Of a DNA stretch of 64,000 nucleotides, positions 39,681 through 61,741 are shown piece after piece. Numbering within the stretch: position 1 is the stretch's first letter; every line of letters starts with the position of its first letter. A program made the translations under genes and the position numbers. The notes under the pieces are model-generated. The model saw only the letters and a list, made by a program, of their open reading frames with translations. It was not told where the DNA came from and did no database searches. Source of the DNA: Rostratula benghalensis (taxonomy: Eukaryota > Chordata > Aves > Charadriiformes > Rostratulidae). Where the stretch lies: NCBI GenBank assembly GCA_013399305.1, contig VXAI01000046.1, positions 2,488,631-2,552,630 on the forward strand, in the 5' to 3' direction.

Positions 39681-42600
39681 CTGAAATAACTGCACTTCTG
39701 CTTTCTCTCCACAATCCTGTCTTCCATGTATGGCAATAAACGGTGGAGGGAGGAAATAACTGAAAAAGTCAAATCGCACCTTATTAGTTATTTTCTTCTA
39801 CATGACACACAAACTTATCCAGGCAGATTTTGAAGTGACAGGCCAACCCCATTCTCTCAAACTAAAATACGTTAGCCCTAAAGAAGGCGAACAGAAAAAT
39901 GAGGAAAATTATTCTATTGACCACATCAAACATGTAGCACGTGAGACCTGAACATAACCAGTAAATAAAAAGCAGCTGCTTTAGTAATATTTTCTCCATT
40001 AAAAAAACCCATAGGGCAAAAAAGGTTTGCCACTGTCCCAGATGTAATTATAGCTTACATCAGCCTCTTCTCGCCATGATTCACCCTGAAGATTTACTAA
40101 ACAAAATCCTTGCATATAAAGAGTTTAAAAACAAACTTTAAAACCTTGTAATACTGACTGCAGTTGCAATTCACAAATTTGCAAGACTAGAAAAAAGATT
40201 ATCCTGTAATCCATCTTTTGTAATAACAGCGTTATGATGTAGTCACAGTTCAGAATCAATATATAGCACTTTTTTTTTCTTTTTGCTTTCCAGTACATAA
40301 CAGGAAAAAACATTCCTACAATGAGGAAGGAAATTCAGAATTAAGAATTCACAGTAAAACCTAAATAGATCTAAAGTGCTCCTAACACCTTTTTTTTTTT
40401 TTAATAGGGAGAAAAAAAAATAGAAGTGGGAAAGAATTTAGATGCCCTAATATTAATGTATTTATTGTTCAATGCCAACTGTTGCTTTATTGATGTATTT
40501 CAGTACGTCATTGATAATGTATTTTTAATAAGTTGATTGCAGTACAACTTCAGAAACAGAATTAATTATATAATCATAGAAAGCCCTCAAAGTCATACTA
40601 ATTGTTTTTATTTATAAAATTTACAATATGTTTTTATTACAAAATCTTTTAAAAAATATTTTTCAAAAATATTTACCCATCTTTAGTGTTTCATAAATTT
40701 AAAAGATTTTTGAATTTCTTTTGTTGCATTTATTTGAAAATCAAGTAGTACTAAAGCTGCTTTAAATAAACATGGAACCTAATTTCAAAGCATTTAATAA
40801 ACTCAACATTGCATATGATGACCATGTTTAATCAGATAAATTATCCTATTATTTCAATAATAATAAAAGTTGGTTTTTCACATAAGTTGTGTGTATACTT
40901 AGAAATAGCCACCAATCTTAAAGCTTGTTTTTACCTTACAAGTAAATGTTTACCTGAAAATAGGTAGGTATAAACCAGTCAGAAAAAGACACTTAGAGGA
41001 AAGAAGACTATTGGCTAAATTACCTAGTTATTATTCAGTCAGCAATTCACAAGCAATATACTCTCTTCCAAAATTAACATACCTGCATATATTCCTTCCA
41101 ATCAACCTGCTTTAATAGCAAAATGTGATTTTATTTTCTAGTAAGCATTAAACAAGACCTTAAATAAGCATCCTAAAAAGTTCAATTAATAGATTATTTT
41201 CTTAAGACACTGAAAACACCTAAACTGTACATAAACAAAGTCACCTCACATAATTGAACAAATTCTTTCCATATTAAAATTTTAAAAACATCGCCTGCTG
41301 TGATCACATCAGTCAGAGTAAGAAGGAAAGGAAGAGTAATACACAGGAATAAATGGAAGTATCTCCTTTAGAAAAACTACTTTATGGCACATGTATTTTA
41401 TTAGCAGTATAGATAGTGAAAATACAAAGAGTGTGCAATTGCTAGCAATTAAATTCTAAAGTGGTAATATGAATATAGCAAATTACATGGTGATGTATTT
41501 AATTTTCTTCAGAGAAAATAAGAATTAGTACCTGTTTTAAATCAGGGAGCAGCAGCTGATTTCAAGATCAGAACCTCTCACTTCCTGTTAAAGAAGGGGA
41601 GAAAATTCCTTCACATTTATTGTCTTTATTAATCTACTCTTTGAAAGGTTATTTATAAAAAACGTTTCAGTTTTGAAAATTTTAACATGACTAGAATATA
41701 AGAAATCATTCGGGCTCCCTAAGCCTAAAAGAGAGCAATTACAAAACCTGACATAGCCAATTTCTAGATACAGAAAATACACTTGAAGATGAAACTGAAT
41801 TTTTGACATGAAGGCTTACAGTCAGGGAATGTAAATGTTTGGAGAGAGAAGGGTTCATAATATATAGGGAGATATATCAGGATTTTTTGTTGTTTTGTTT
41901 TGACTGCAGAAATACTTGGCGCTTTCTCGGAGCTCCCTCTCGCGAGCAGCTACTGACAGTGCACCAAAAACATCGCCACCAGCAGGACTCGAATAATGTA
42001 TGAGTTGCAATTTCATATTAAGTTCAATGTTTCTTAATGCATCACGCCCCAAAGGGCCTTGCACATAGAAATGTTTGGTTCCAAAGATATTATCCACATA
42101 CAGTTATCTTCCTCTAGAAGGAACAAGATACAAAGACATCCTACCCCCCAACCAAACCCCAAGATCTGCAAGATCTGCTTCTCTAATGCTTCTGGAAGAG
42201 CCCACAGTCCCTCATTGCAGTAAGAAAAAATTACCCTTGAGGAACAATCTTTATAAACGGTGTCCAGAGAGCAAACATTACCCATTTTAAGAGTAAAATG
42301 ATGATAATAGCTAATATTATTCCTAATATTAGTAGTATTTTAAAAGCAAGCACTTAAAGAGAGCTGCCATTCCATCTTGCAAGGAGCCTTTTATTTTAGG
42401 AGGATGCAACTATTGGCTCAAGTTTTGTCTGAAATACAATTTGTTTTAATTAATATATTCTAAATCTGGTTCTCACTTGTGAAACATCTTGCAATACTCT
42501 GCATCAATGCACTGCAACAAGAAACTGCTTGCTTTTGTAAGATGTTTGGGTGTAAATGGAGTTACAAATTGCAGAAGTAAGGAATTTTGCACCAAGGAAC

Positions 42601-43077
42601 TAGCACAGTCTAGTACAGGCCTGACAGCCATTGCCGATCTGCAAGCATTTAGTGACTTTATTGTAGTCTAAATTAGCCTGCTTAGATTCTTAGATGAATT
42701 CCTCTGAAACCTGAAGAAGGGAATTCTGTATAAGGAACAGAAGAAGTCACCCATATGCATATGACTAGAAATTGCACCAAGGAATCCACCTACAGCCATG
42801 CTAGAAACATCATTTCTTCCTTAGAAGTTTAAGTCAATACTTACCCAAAGGTACACTTCTTTAGCCCCATATTCCAATGTCTGTCTTACACAGCCGGTCT
42901 GGAAAGAGACTAGAACATACCCAATTAAATCCTACTACTGCTATTTGTTGTGTAATTGAGATAATCAAAGAAACAGTGCCAAAGTTGCAAAATATCAAAA
43001 GGAAACTTTTTCTAGTTGCAGTGTTATTGGAATGGAAACTCCAAAGAGCAAACACAATAAACTAAATTAAAATCTAC

Positions 43078-43161
43078 GTGTTCCTGCTCTGGCAGGGGGA
43101 TTGGATTAGATGATCTCTCAAGGTCCCTTCCAATCCCTGGTAGTCTGTGATTCTGTGATCT
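43078..43161 (+). mobile_element. Short CR1 LINE 3' terminus, plus orientation
   Basis: Contains GGGGGATTGGATTAGATGAT, then CTCTCAAGGTCCCTTCCAATC, and ends with degenerate octamers (ATTCTGTG). Only the last 80 or so bp of the element remain. Confidence 0.9.
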
Positions 43162-44400
43162 GACTCAGAAAAAAATGAAATTGGACCCTTTTTCACACGT
43201 TTTTGAAGCAGCAGAGATCTGGAGAGGCCAATTTCAGATACCTTTTTTCTTCCTTTCTGAAGGTAAATAGTCTAAATTATATATAATCAACAACTGAAAG
43301 TTTGATTTTTATTTTTCTTTATCATGGACCAGGTGGGACCTGTGTGTTCCATTTGCCAGGTGGGGAATTATTAGTAAAACACTGCAGCACTGCCAAGCAC
43401 CATTCTTGAAAATATTCCTTACTTTCGAAGTCCTGGAGACCTGATTTTTGCAATACATCTCCATGGACAGGGACATAACTTGCATAATAGTGAGCCTACA
43501 ACCACTATCAGGATCAACACCGGAGCTTCCAAATGTTTTCCTGTCCAGAACACCAGTAAGCCAGTAATACAAACAAGTTAAAAAAAAAAACAAAACCAAA
43601 CAACTTTATATTCTAGAAACCTCCTAGATCTCACAGGAGACTAATTTGCTTTCTAGTCTACAGTCAGCGAAAACGGTCCTGTCCTTTGAAATCACGCCAA
43701 TTTACCAGTTCTTGCTCCCCAAGAAAGACTGCCTGCAATTTTGAACATCCTGCAGCAGTGAGGCAGAGCGCGCCAGCCATCAAATTCTGGTTTTTCATTC
43801 CACTGACTAGAAAAATGCCTGCCGTTTGATTTCTTTTATAGGGCCACATTTGAACAAGCAAACTTTATAGAGATGAGTAGATGACTTACCTAATTAGATT
43901 CAAAGAATGATTTGCTATCTCAGCAATAGTTTTTAAATGTACAAATCTAGACAGAGGCATTTGGTAAACAGGTGTGAATGACACTGCTCCATCAGGCATT
44001 AAATTGGAGTGCTCCTGAAAAATTGTATCATTTGTGCATTTAAGTTACCAGTATTTTATCAACTGTAGTTTTTTTACACCAAATATACCTTGTGGTGTAC
44101 AGCCAATGGTATTTCAGCAAGCTCTCTCACCCTTTTAATAGCAGCATGAAACAGGCTACTCTGTGCTTCTCATGTGTTCAGAAAGGTTGATTTAACAAGT
44201 CTCAAAATTATCTCTGAGGAGCGTATCAGCCTTTGAATGAGGGCTACAAACCAAGTAATGCCAGAGGGAAACCAGTTGATACTTGCAGGTAGGTTTTTCT
44301 GTTCCCAGAGGAACACCAGCTAGAAAAGGAAAAAATTAATTTTTCTCATGACAATTAATATTTATACTACAGTTGCACCAAAGATCTCTATGCTAGACAG
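43162..44400. other. Intergenic DNA between CR1 terminus and CpG island
   Basis: AT-rich, no gene recognised. If the CpG island drives a minus-strand transcript, this would be its first intron. Confidence 0.6.
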
Positions 44401-44448
44401 CGTGCGGATACACAGGCACCCAAAGAGCCCTCAGGCCTGGCCCTTGCA

Positions 44449-44460
44449 CAAGATGGCTGC
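44449..44460 (+). promoter_or_regulatory. YY1-like motif near the CpG island
   Basis: CAAGATGGCTGC matches the core of the YY1 site (CAAGATGGCGGC) found just downstream of many vertebrate TATA-less start sites. It lies about 180 bp left of the island. One-base difference from consensus; binding is not shown. Confidence 0.35.
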
Positions 44461-44619
44461 TCCCCTCAGCCCTCGCGCCTGAAGGCCCAAGTGCGATGCT
44501 CACAGCTGGAGGGGAAATCTTGCTCTTGACACCTTTTTCCTAACATTTAGATATGACTTTCACACAGTAGTAGTATATAATGTTACAGTGAGACAAGAAA
44601 AGTGCATTCTACCGGGCGA

Positions 44620-44625
44620 ACTTAC
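44620..44625 (-). other. Candidate splice donor at CpG-island edge
   Basis: Reading the minus strand, CCGCGGTGAA is followed by GTAAGTTCG, matching the +1 to +6 donor consensus GTAAGT exactly. The composition drops sharply from GC-rich (exon side) to AT-rich (intron side), as at many first exons. There is no transcript evidence. Confidence 0.35.
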
Positions 44626-44920
44626 TTCACCGCGGTCCCAAAGAAGACAGAAACAGCGGCTCTTCGACGGGTTGAGGACGGTCCGCAGTCCCCTCACGGC
44701 CGGAGCCCAGCCCGCCCCGTCCCCCCTCACGGCCGGGAGCCCGCCTCGCCCCGTGCCCGAGGCGCGCGCGCTGGCCTAGACGCCCGCGGACGGTACCGCC
44801 TCGCCTCAGGGAGGGCGGGGCAACCCCTCCTCACCCAGACCCGCTCCCGGGCAGAGGGGAGGCGGGAAACTCCCGCCCTTGCTTCCTCCTTGCTTCCCGG
44901 CCTGGCCGGTGACACCCATG
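44626..44920. promoter_or_regulatory. CpG-island promoter of an unannotated transcript
   Basis: In an AT-rich region this stretch is strongly GC-rich and has roughly thirty CpGs, far above its surroundings. It contains a GC box (GGGCGGGG, 44813-44820), a perfect palindrome with an E2F-like GCGGGAAA (44861-44877) and a 33/34-bp tandem duplication (44691-44757). A consensus donor GTAAGT lies on the minus strand at 44625-44620, directly at the island's left edge. Presumed minus-strand exon 1 (44626 to about 44790) has no ATG, so it would be a 5' UTR or lncRNA exon. On the plus strand CAAG|GTTAAGT near 45119 is a possible donor; a transcript that way would run antisense into ANXA2. Open frames inside it are expected from GC richness and are not called as genes. 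Which gene it serves is unknown. Confidence 0.7.
44691..44757. repeat. Two-copy GC-rich tandem repeat (33/34 bp)
   Basis: Copy 1 (44691-44723) and copy 2 (44724-44757) both begin CCCTCACGGCCGG and both end in a CGCCCCGT-type run, with a few substitutions and a 1-bp length difference. The duplication lies inside the CpG island. Confidence 0.85.
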
Positions 44921-45914
44921 CACCGGGTCTTCTAAAGGAAGGACATGGCGTGGTTTGGGGTAAACTGAACAGCCTCTTCTAACTAACTGAACTCTTTGAA
45001 ACCAACGGCATATTGTGGAGACACTGCTCCCAGAAAGATAAGACCTGACCGTTTCTAATGTTCACCAAGGAATGGAATGCAGAGAGGCTCTTGCTCATAC
45101 TTACTGCTCTAACTGCCAAGGTTAAGTAACTTTCTTATTTGCCCCCCTGGGTGACAGCCACGTGGAGGAGCAGGCAGAAGTGACCCAAAAGTGTCTACAG
45201 GGTATTCCATCCCATCTGCATCCCACTCGGGATAAAAGGGTCAGACCTTTCTTTCAATGGCCGCTGTCCAAAGAGGACTTTGTTTGTCTACCTTCAATCC
45301 TGATCCTTGTGTTCCTGAATCCAGTTCCTGTCCCTCACTCAATCCAATCTGGGACCTCCCTAGTGCCTGCCTGAGAGGGTTTTGTATGTATTCTATCCAT
45401 GTCATTATTTAATTTTTATTAGTAATATTTCATTAAGATTAGTTTTTTCTAAAATGAAAAGTCTCCTTCTCTCTCTCTCTCTTCTGCCTCTCCTTTATGG
45501 GGAAGGTGGGGGAGACAGCCATCCTTCATTTTAGGCAGGCCTAAACCCTCACATTACATTACAGACCGGTTCTTCACGTGTTTAAGAAGGATTCAAAACT
45601 ATTCGCCCCTAATGCCACAGGCTTAGAAGAATGTTTAAATGGGATTCAAAAGTGTTTGCCCCTTGCACATAGGCAGAGAAAGGTTTCAATTTGGTCGGAA
45701 GGGAAAGGACAAAAACCAACCCATATATAAGAAAATGGTTTTGCTTCTGCTGAGAAATTAAATCATTAAGCAGGGGAAGGACTTTGAGGGAAGAAAATAA
45801 GGTTTTAGCCACAAGTAGTGAACCCTGGGAGAAAAATACAGCACAGAAAGAGGATGGCAAACCCTAAGTACATACCAGCTGTTTAGTTTTCAAAGTAATG
45901 GTCTGAAAAAGATC
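44921..45914. other. Spacer between CpG island and ANXA2 3' end
   Basis: About 1 kb with a possible plus-strand donor (CAAG|GTTAAGT near 45119) and a (CT)n repeat. No gene recognised. Confidence 0.6.
45468..45482 (+). repeat. (CT)n microsatellite
   Basis: Seven CT units between the CpG island and the ANXA2 3' end. Confidence 0.9.
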
Positions 45915-46234
45915 CGTCTTCAAGTGAAACTTCAGTTTTATTTAGTTTTATTAGAAACATCGCACGCGGAGTTTTTCACAAGCACTTGTAACCTCACTTA
46001 TCTTTGGAAGGTTAGTTTCTCTGGCTATATGCTGTTAGGGACCTTTGGCAGAGTCAAGCAGAGCACGGCTGCTGGGAAGATGGCATGCAGCACCAGAAAG
46101 CTTACTACATCAGTGGCCTTGCAGATAAAAAGGCAAGCCAAGGTTAGCTAGGCAAATCAAATTTTTTCTGGGATTACAGTAAAATGAAGAGCAAAAAAGG
46201 CTTGTCTCTGGATTTGTGTTTCTTCCACCAGTTT
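45915..46234 (-). other. ANXA2: ANXA2 3' untranslated region (end estimated)
   Basis: Runs from the TGA to about 15-30 nt past two tandem AATAAA hexamers. A length near 0.3 kb agrees with the short annexin A2 3' UTR known in vertebrates. The exact cleavage point cannot be read from genomic sequence. Confidence 0.8.
45937..45952 (-). terminator. ANXA2: Two tandem poly(A) signals of ANXA2
   Basis: On the minus strand AATAAA occurs at 45952-45947 and again at 45942-45937, ten nt apart, about 285 nt after the stop. T-rich sequence follows further downstream. This is the expected arrangement at a gene's 3' end. Confidence 0.85.
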
Positions 46235-58246
<12,012 letters not shown>

Positions 58247-60416
58247 CTATTCTCTTTGTATTAGTATGTTCTCCAACACTCAAACACAGCACATGTGCTG
58301 TAGGGAGCACAGCTCAACAGCTCTCATTAGTTAGTATACATCATGTCCTGGCCTTGGAGAAAAGGCAACCACATAGAGCCCAAACTTTTGATGTGCCACA
58401 GATCTTTGTGTATGCCGGCACGTACCCACCTCAACAGAGTCTAGTTTGTGACCAGCTTTGCTATTTCTGTTCCCTGCTTCACTTGTGTGCCTGTGTATGC
58501 GTGTGCCCGGTCTGCAAGAACTTGCTTGAGAATACAGGCTTTACAACTGATGGAACTTGCACTTACCAAAGCCTGCCCTGTCATTTCAGTAGAGTGTTTT
58601 CAATTAATGATTATTAATAAAGTAGTTTTATTTCCTATTGAGCCACAGTTACTTAACTACCACACCAAAAATAAAAATGGGAAAATATAACAAGATATTT
58701 CATTCCCTCAGCAGCTCAGAGGTTCAAAAAACAGCAGAGGTTTTTGACAATGGAAGAACTGTGCTTGGGCCACTTCATTTTTTTTAAAATCATCAACTCG
58801 AAGATCCATGCTGAATTTTAACTACCACGTCTAGAGGACTTGGATACTCAAGCTTCCAATCTATCTTTTAAGTGAATTACATATGAGCAAAGGTTTAATT
58901 TAAGTGAAGTTTTCCAAATCTGTGCACTGAAATGCAACTGCAGATTGAATGCAAGGAGATAATTAAGATTTATTGTAAGTTAAAAGCCAAAGCGTGCATC
59001 TTGGACTAGATACTCTGGCTGTCAATAGAACCTAACACACACCATCTCCTTAGCTGCTGTAGGGATCCATCAATGCAGGTCAATGCATACAGAGAAAAAA
59101 TTTTTATGGTGTACAGGAAGCAGGATTTCCAGATGTTACTTCCTAGGTACAGCTATTTGCTACTCTATGCTCTTTCCAATGCAGGCAACACCCTGGTATG
59201 TTTCCACGTGATCCTGCCTACTGCTACTACCTTGCGCTTCGGGTTCCCTCTCGTTTCCCCCTCTTCACTTGCTGCTTTCAAACTGGATTCTTCTGAACTT
59301 CCATTCTTCAGACTGGCAGTGCTTCCTCTGATCGCAATTCTCACCTGCAGAGTGGTCTTGGCAACTCAAAAGATATCCCAGAGCCCAGTTGGACTAGAAG
59401 CTCTTGAGCTTCTTGAGATGAACTGACTCACCTCTGTATCCTCTAATAGGAATCTAACCCCATGTAGGCACAATTACTACACCCTGCAAACATCCCTGTC
59501 TCTCTGCAAGGATGGCTACATTTTGTTTATTCACACCAACAGAAGGAAGCCAAGCAAGCTGTACTTGTATTCCAGAAACTAAACATTAGTTTAGTTAACA
59601 TTACCATTATATTCGATACTTTTTCTTACTATGAAAGCTTATGGAAACTGTCCTTGCAAGAAGCAAGAAAGAAAAATGTTTAGAAATGCAAGCCCCTCTG
59701 CCACAAGGTAAAAGAATAATAAAAAAAAATGTTAGCAACAGATACAAAGCCATCTGGGGGCGGGGGGTAAAAAAGGAAAGAAAAAAGGAGTTGTAGTAAC
59801 AAATAAGAAAAACAGTATAGCACACTTCAACACTGAATGTATCTGAACAGAAATGAAAAGGTCAGCCTACAGTGCACTTAACCAAATGGCAAGCAGTTGA
59901 AATTTCCAAAGGCCTGGGTGAGGACACAGTAGTTCGCTCAAATAAAACCTCACGTTGAATTTAATTTCCTTACTCTGTTTAAAATACCAAACACAATTAT
60001 ACTTTTGTAGGACAATTATAATATTTTTCTTAGAATGCTTTGTAAAAAGATACAAGTGAAAGAACTTGAGTCCCCCTCCCAATTCTCTGATGCACATTTG
60101 TGTCTACATCACTGAATTCAACCCCTAGGTAAAATGTCCTGTTGTATTTCATGTAACGTTGTTGGTTAACCAAAGGTGTCTGGACACACCATTCAAACAC
60201 AGGTGGTAAATAACAGCACAGCTGGAAGTAATATGCAGATAATCAAGTCTCCCAAACAGAAGAGCTAGCACAGCTTATAAAAGGATGTACTTTTAGAGGA
60301 GCCAGCCAGCACAGCTCTCATTCCTACGCTCACATATCCAGCTAACCTACACCTGAGCTGTGTAACCACTTGTTCTGGAGTATTTCCAGAACTGGAACTT
60401 CCCAAACTTTCCAGAA

Positions 60417-60441
60417 CTTCATCCAGACTGACTGGATGAAG
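60417..60441. repeat. Perfect 10-bp inverted repeat, 5-nt spacer
   Basis: Arms CTTCATCCAG and CTGGATGAAG flank ACTGA. It lies within the large ANXA2 intron next to two TTCCAGAA motifs. Confidence 0.95.
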
Positions 60442-61204
60442 CTTAGAAGAGGCAAAACTACTTCTAAATGTTGCACATTTAATACAGCACGTATTCTTCT
60501 GCAACAGAAAGATAATGTTTAACCAGTTTTTTTTTTTTTTCTGGCAGGTTGCATGCCAAGTTTGGAAGCAGATAGGTAGCTCCAATCTAGACAACAGAAC
60601 AAGCCCAAAGTTTCAACTCCATTTACTACAAGTATTATGTATAGCTTCTTTCACAGTTGCACTCACAGTAGTGTAAATGATGATTTTTGGATAAAAAACC
60701 CCCAGAAAGTAAGAACTGGATCAGCAGCTACCAGCAGGACTCAGATCCCTGCCAGAATCCATCTACGTTATTGCCCAAAGCAACTTTACAGCAACTTGAA
60801 ACAAAGGACTGCAACGGATATTATAAAATTAGTCATATAAAGTGTTAATGTTGCAAAACACATTTTAGCCCCTGGCTGCAGAATCTAAAATGATGAGTCA
60901 AATCCAAAATTCCTTTCTCTCTCTTCACCACATTTTTCACAATGAAATGCTGTACTCGATAGCCCCATGTCCTTAGCTCACACTGAGACAGACCTACATC
61001 AGTGCTCTGATTCACACAAGCTCAGCCTGCAAAAGGCAAAAGGCCCTGGAAAGTATCATATGTTTAAGTTACAAATTTTGGTTTGGAAACATGCTGACTG
61101 CACATTTCAGCCACATCTACTCCTGCACATTTGAAAGTGTTCCCATTTTATAAAAAAAAAAAAAACAAACCCACACAAATTCTCCCAGTCCAGAAACTGA
61201 CATG

Positions 61205-61217
61205 CACACACACACAC
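61205..61217 (+). repeat. (CA)n microsatellite
   Basis: Six CA units in the large ANXA2 intron, preceded about 45 bp upstream by a run of thirteen A. Confidence 0.85.
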
Positions 61218-61730
61218 TGGGGCTTTCAGCTGTTACAGGGCCACAGCGTAAACCAATGTATTAAGCTTTTTAATAAATTCTAAATTTAAGCCATTCTTGG
61301 CATTCAAAAATGGCATATGATGTTTTAAAGTTTTATGACAATTGTGATAGATTAGAAGCCCACAAATGACTGCATCCAAGTTTCTTATTCCTATGCTTTG
61401 TGGATGGAAATATGAAGTTAACTCATAGCTCTGGCATTTAATGGAAAATAAGTGTTTGTACTTCACACTTGGGAATGGTGCTGCATGGCCAGGATGCTGA
61501 CTCACATTTGCTGTGGCAGGGTGGAGCAGGAAAGCAGTTCAAACATTTTTCTTTGCTGTTCACTAAAATCTCTGCAAGTTTCAGGATAATGAAACAAACA
61601 TTTATTTCCAAATTTATTCTGTCTGGGCAGATTTTATCAGTGCTTTTCTATCAATTTGCAACTAAAAATTAAACATTGTGGCTCACATTTTTTTTAAAAC
61701 AAGAAAATTCCTTGCAGATGGAAAAGTACT

Positions 61731-61741
61731 GGGGGGGGGGG
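61731..61741 (+). repeat. G11 homopolymer
   Basis: Eleven consecutive G in the large ANXA2 intron; sequencing length error is possible in such runs. Confidence 0.85.

Larger units (their letters stand above)
22380..43077. other. Intergenic DNA, no gene supported
   Basis: Contains the inverted repeats, short duplications, MIR relic and simple repeats listed separately. No tRNA, rRNA or recognisable coding exon was seen. The most coding-like stretch is 41855-42097 on the minus strand, discussed as a finding but not called a gene. Confidence 0.65.

Noticed and set aside
1..44400. FOXB1 coding sequence expected from synteny
   Set aside because: No GC-rich forkhead-domain frame exists in the window; the gene must lie further left if synteny holds.
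44602..44982. 126-codon plus-strand open frame in the CpG island
   Set aside because: GC-rich DNA is depleted in stop codons, the product is low-complexity Pro/Arg/Ala, and it crosses the tandem repeat; no family match.
59073..59426. 117-codon plus-strand open frame
   Set aside because: Intronic and antisense to ANXA2; no similarity recognised and no supporting splice sites.
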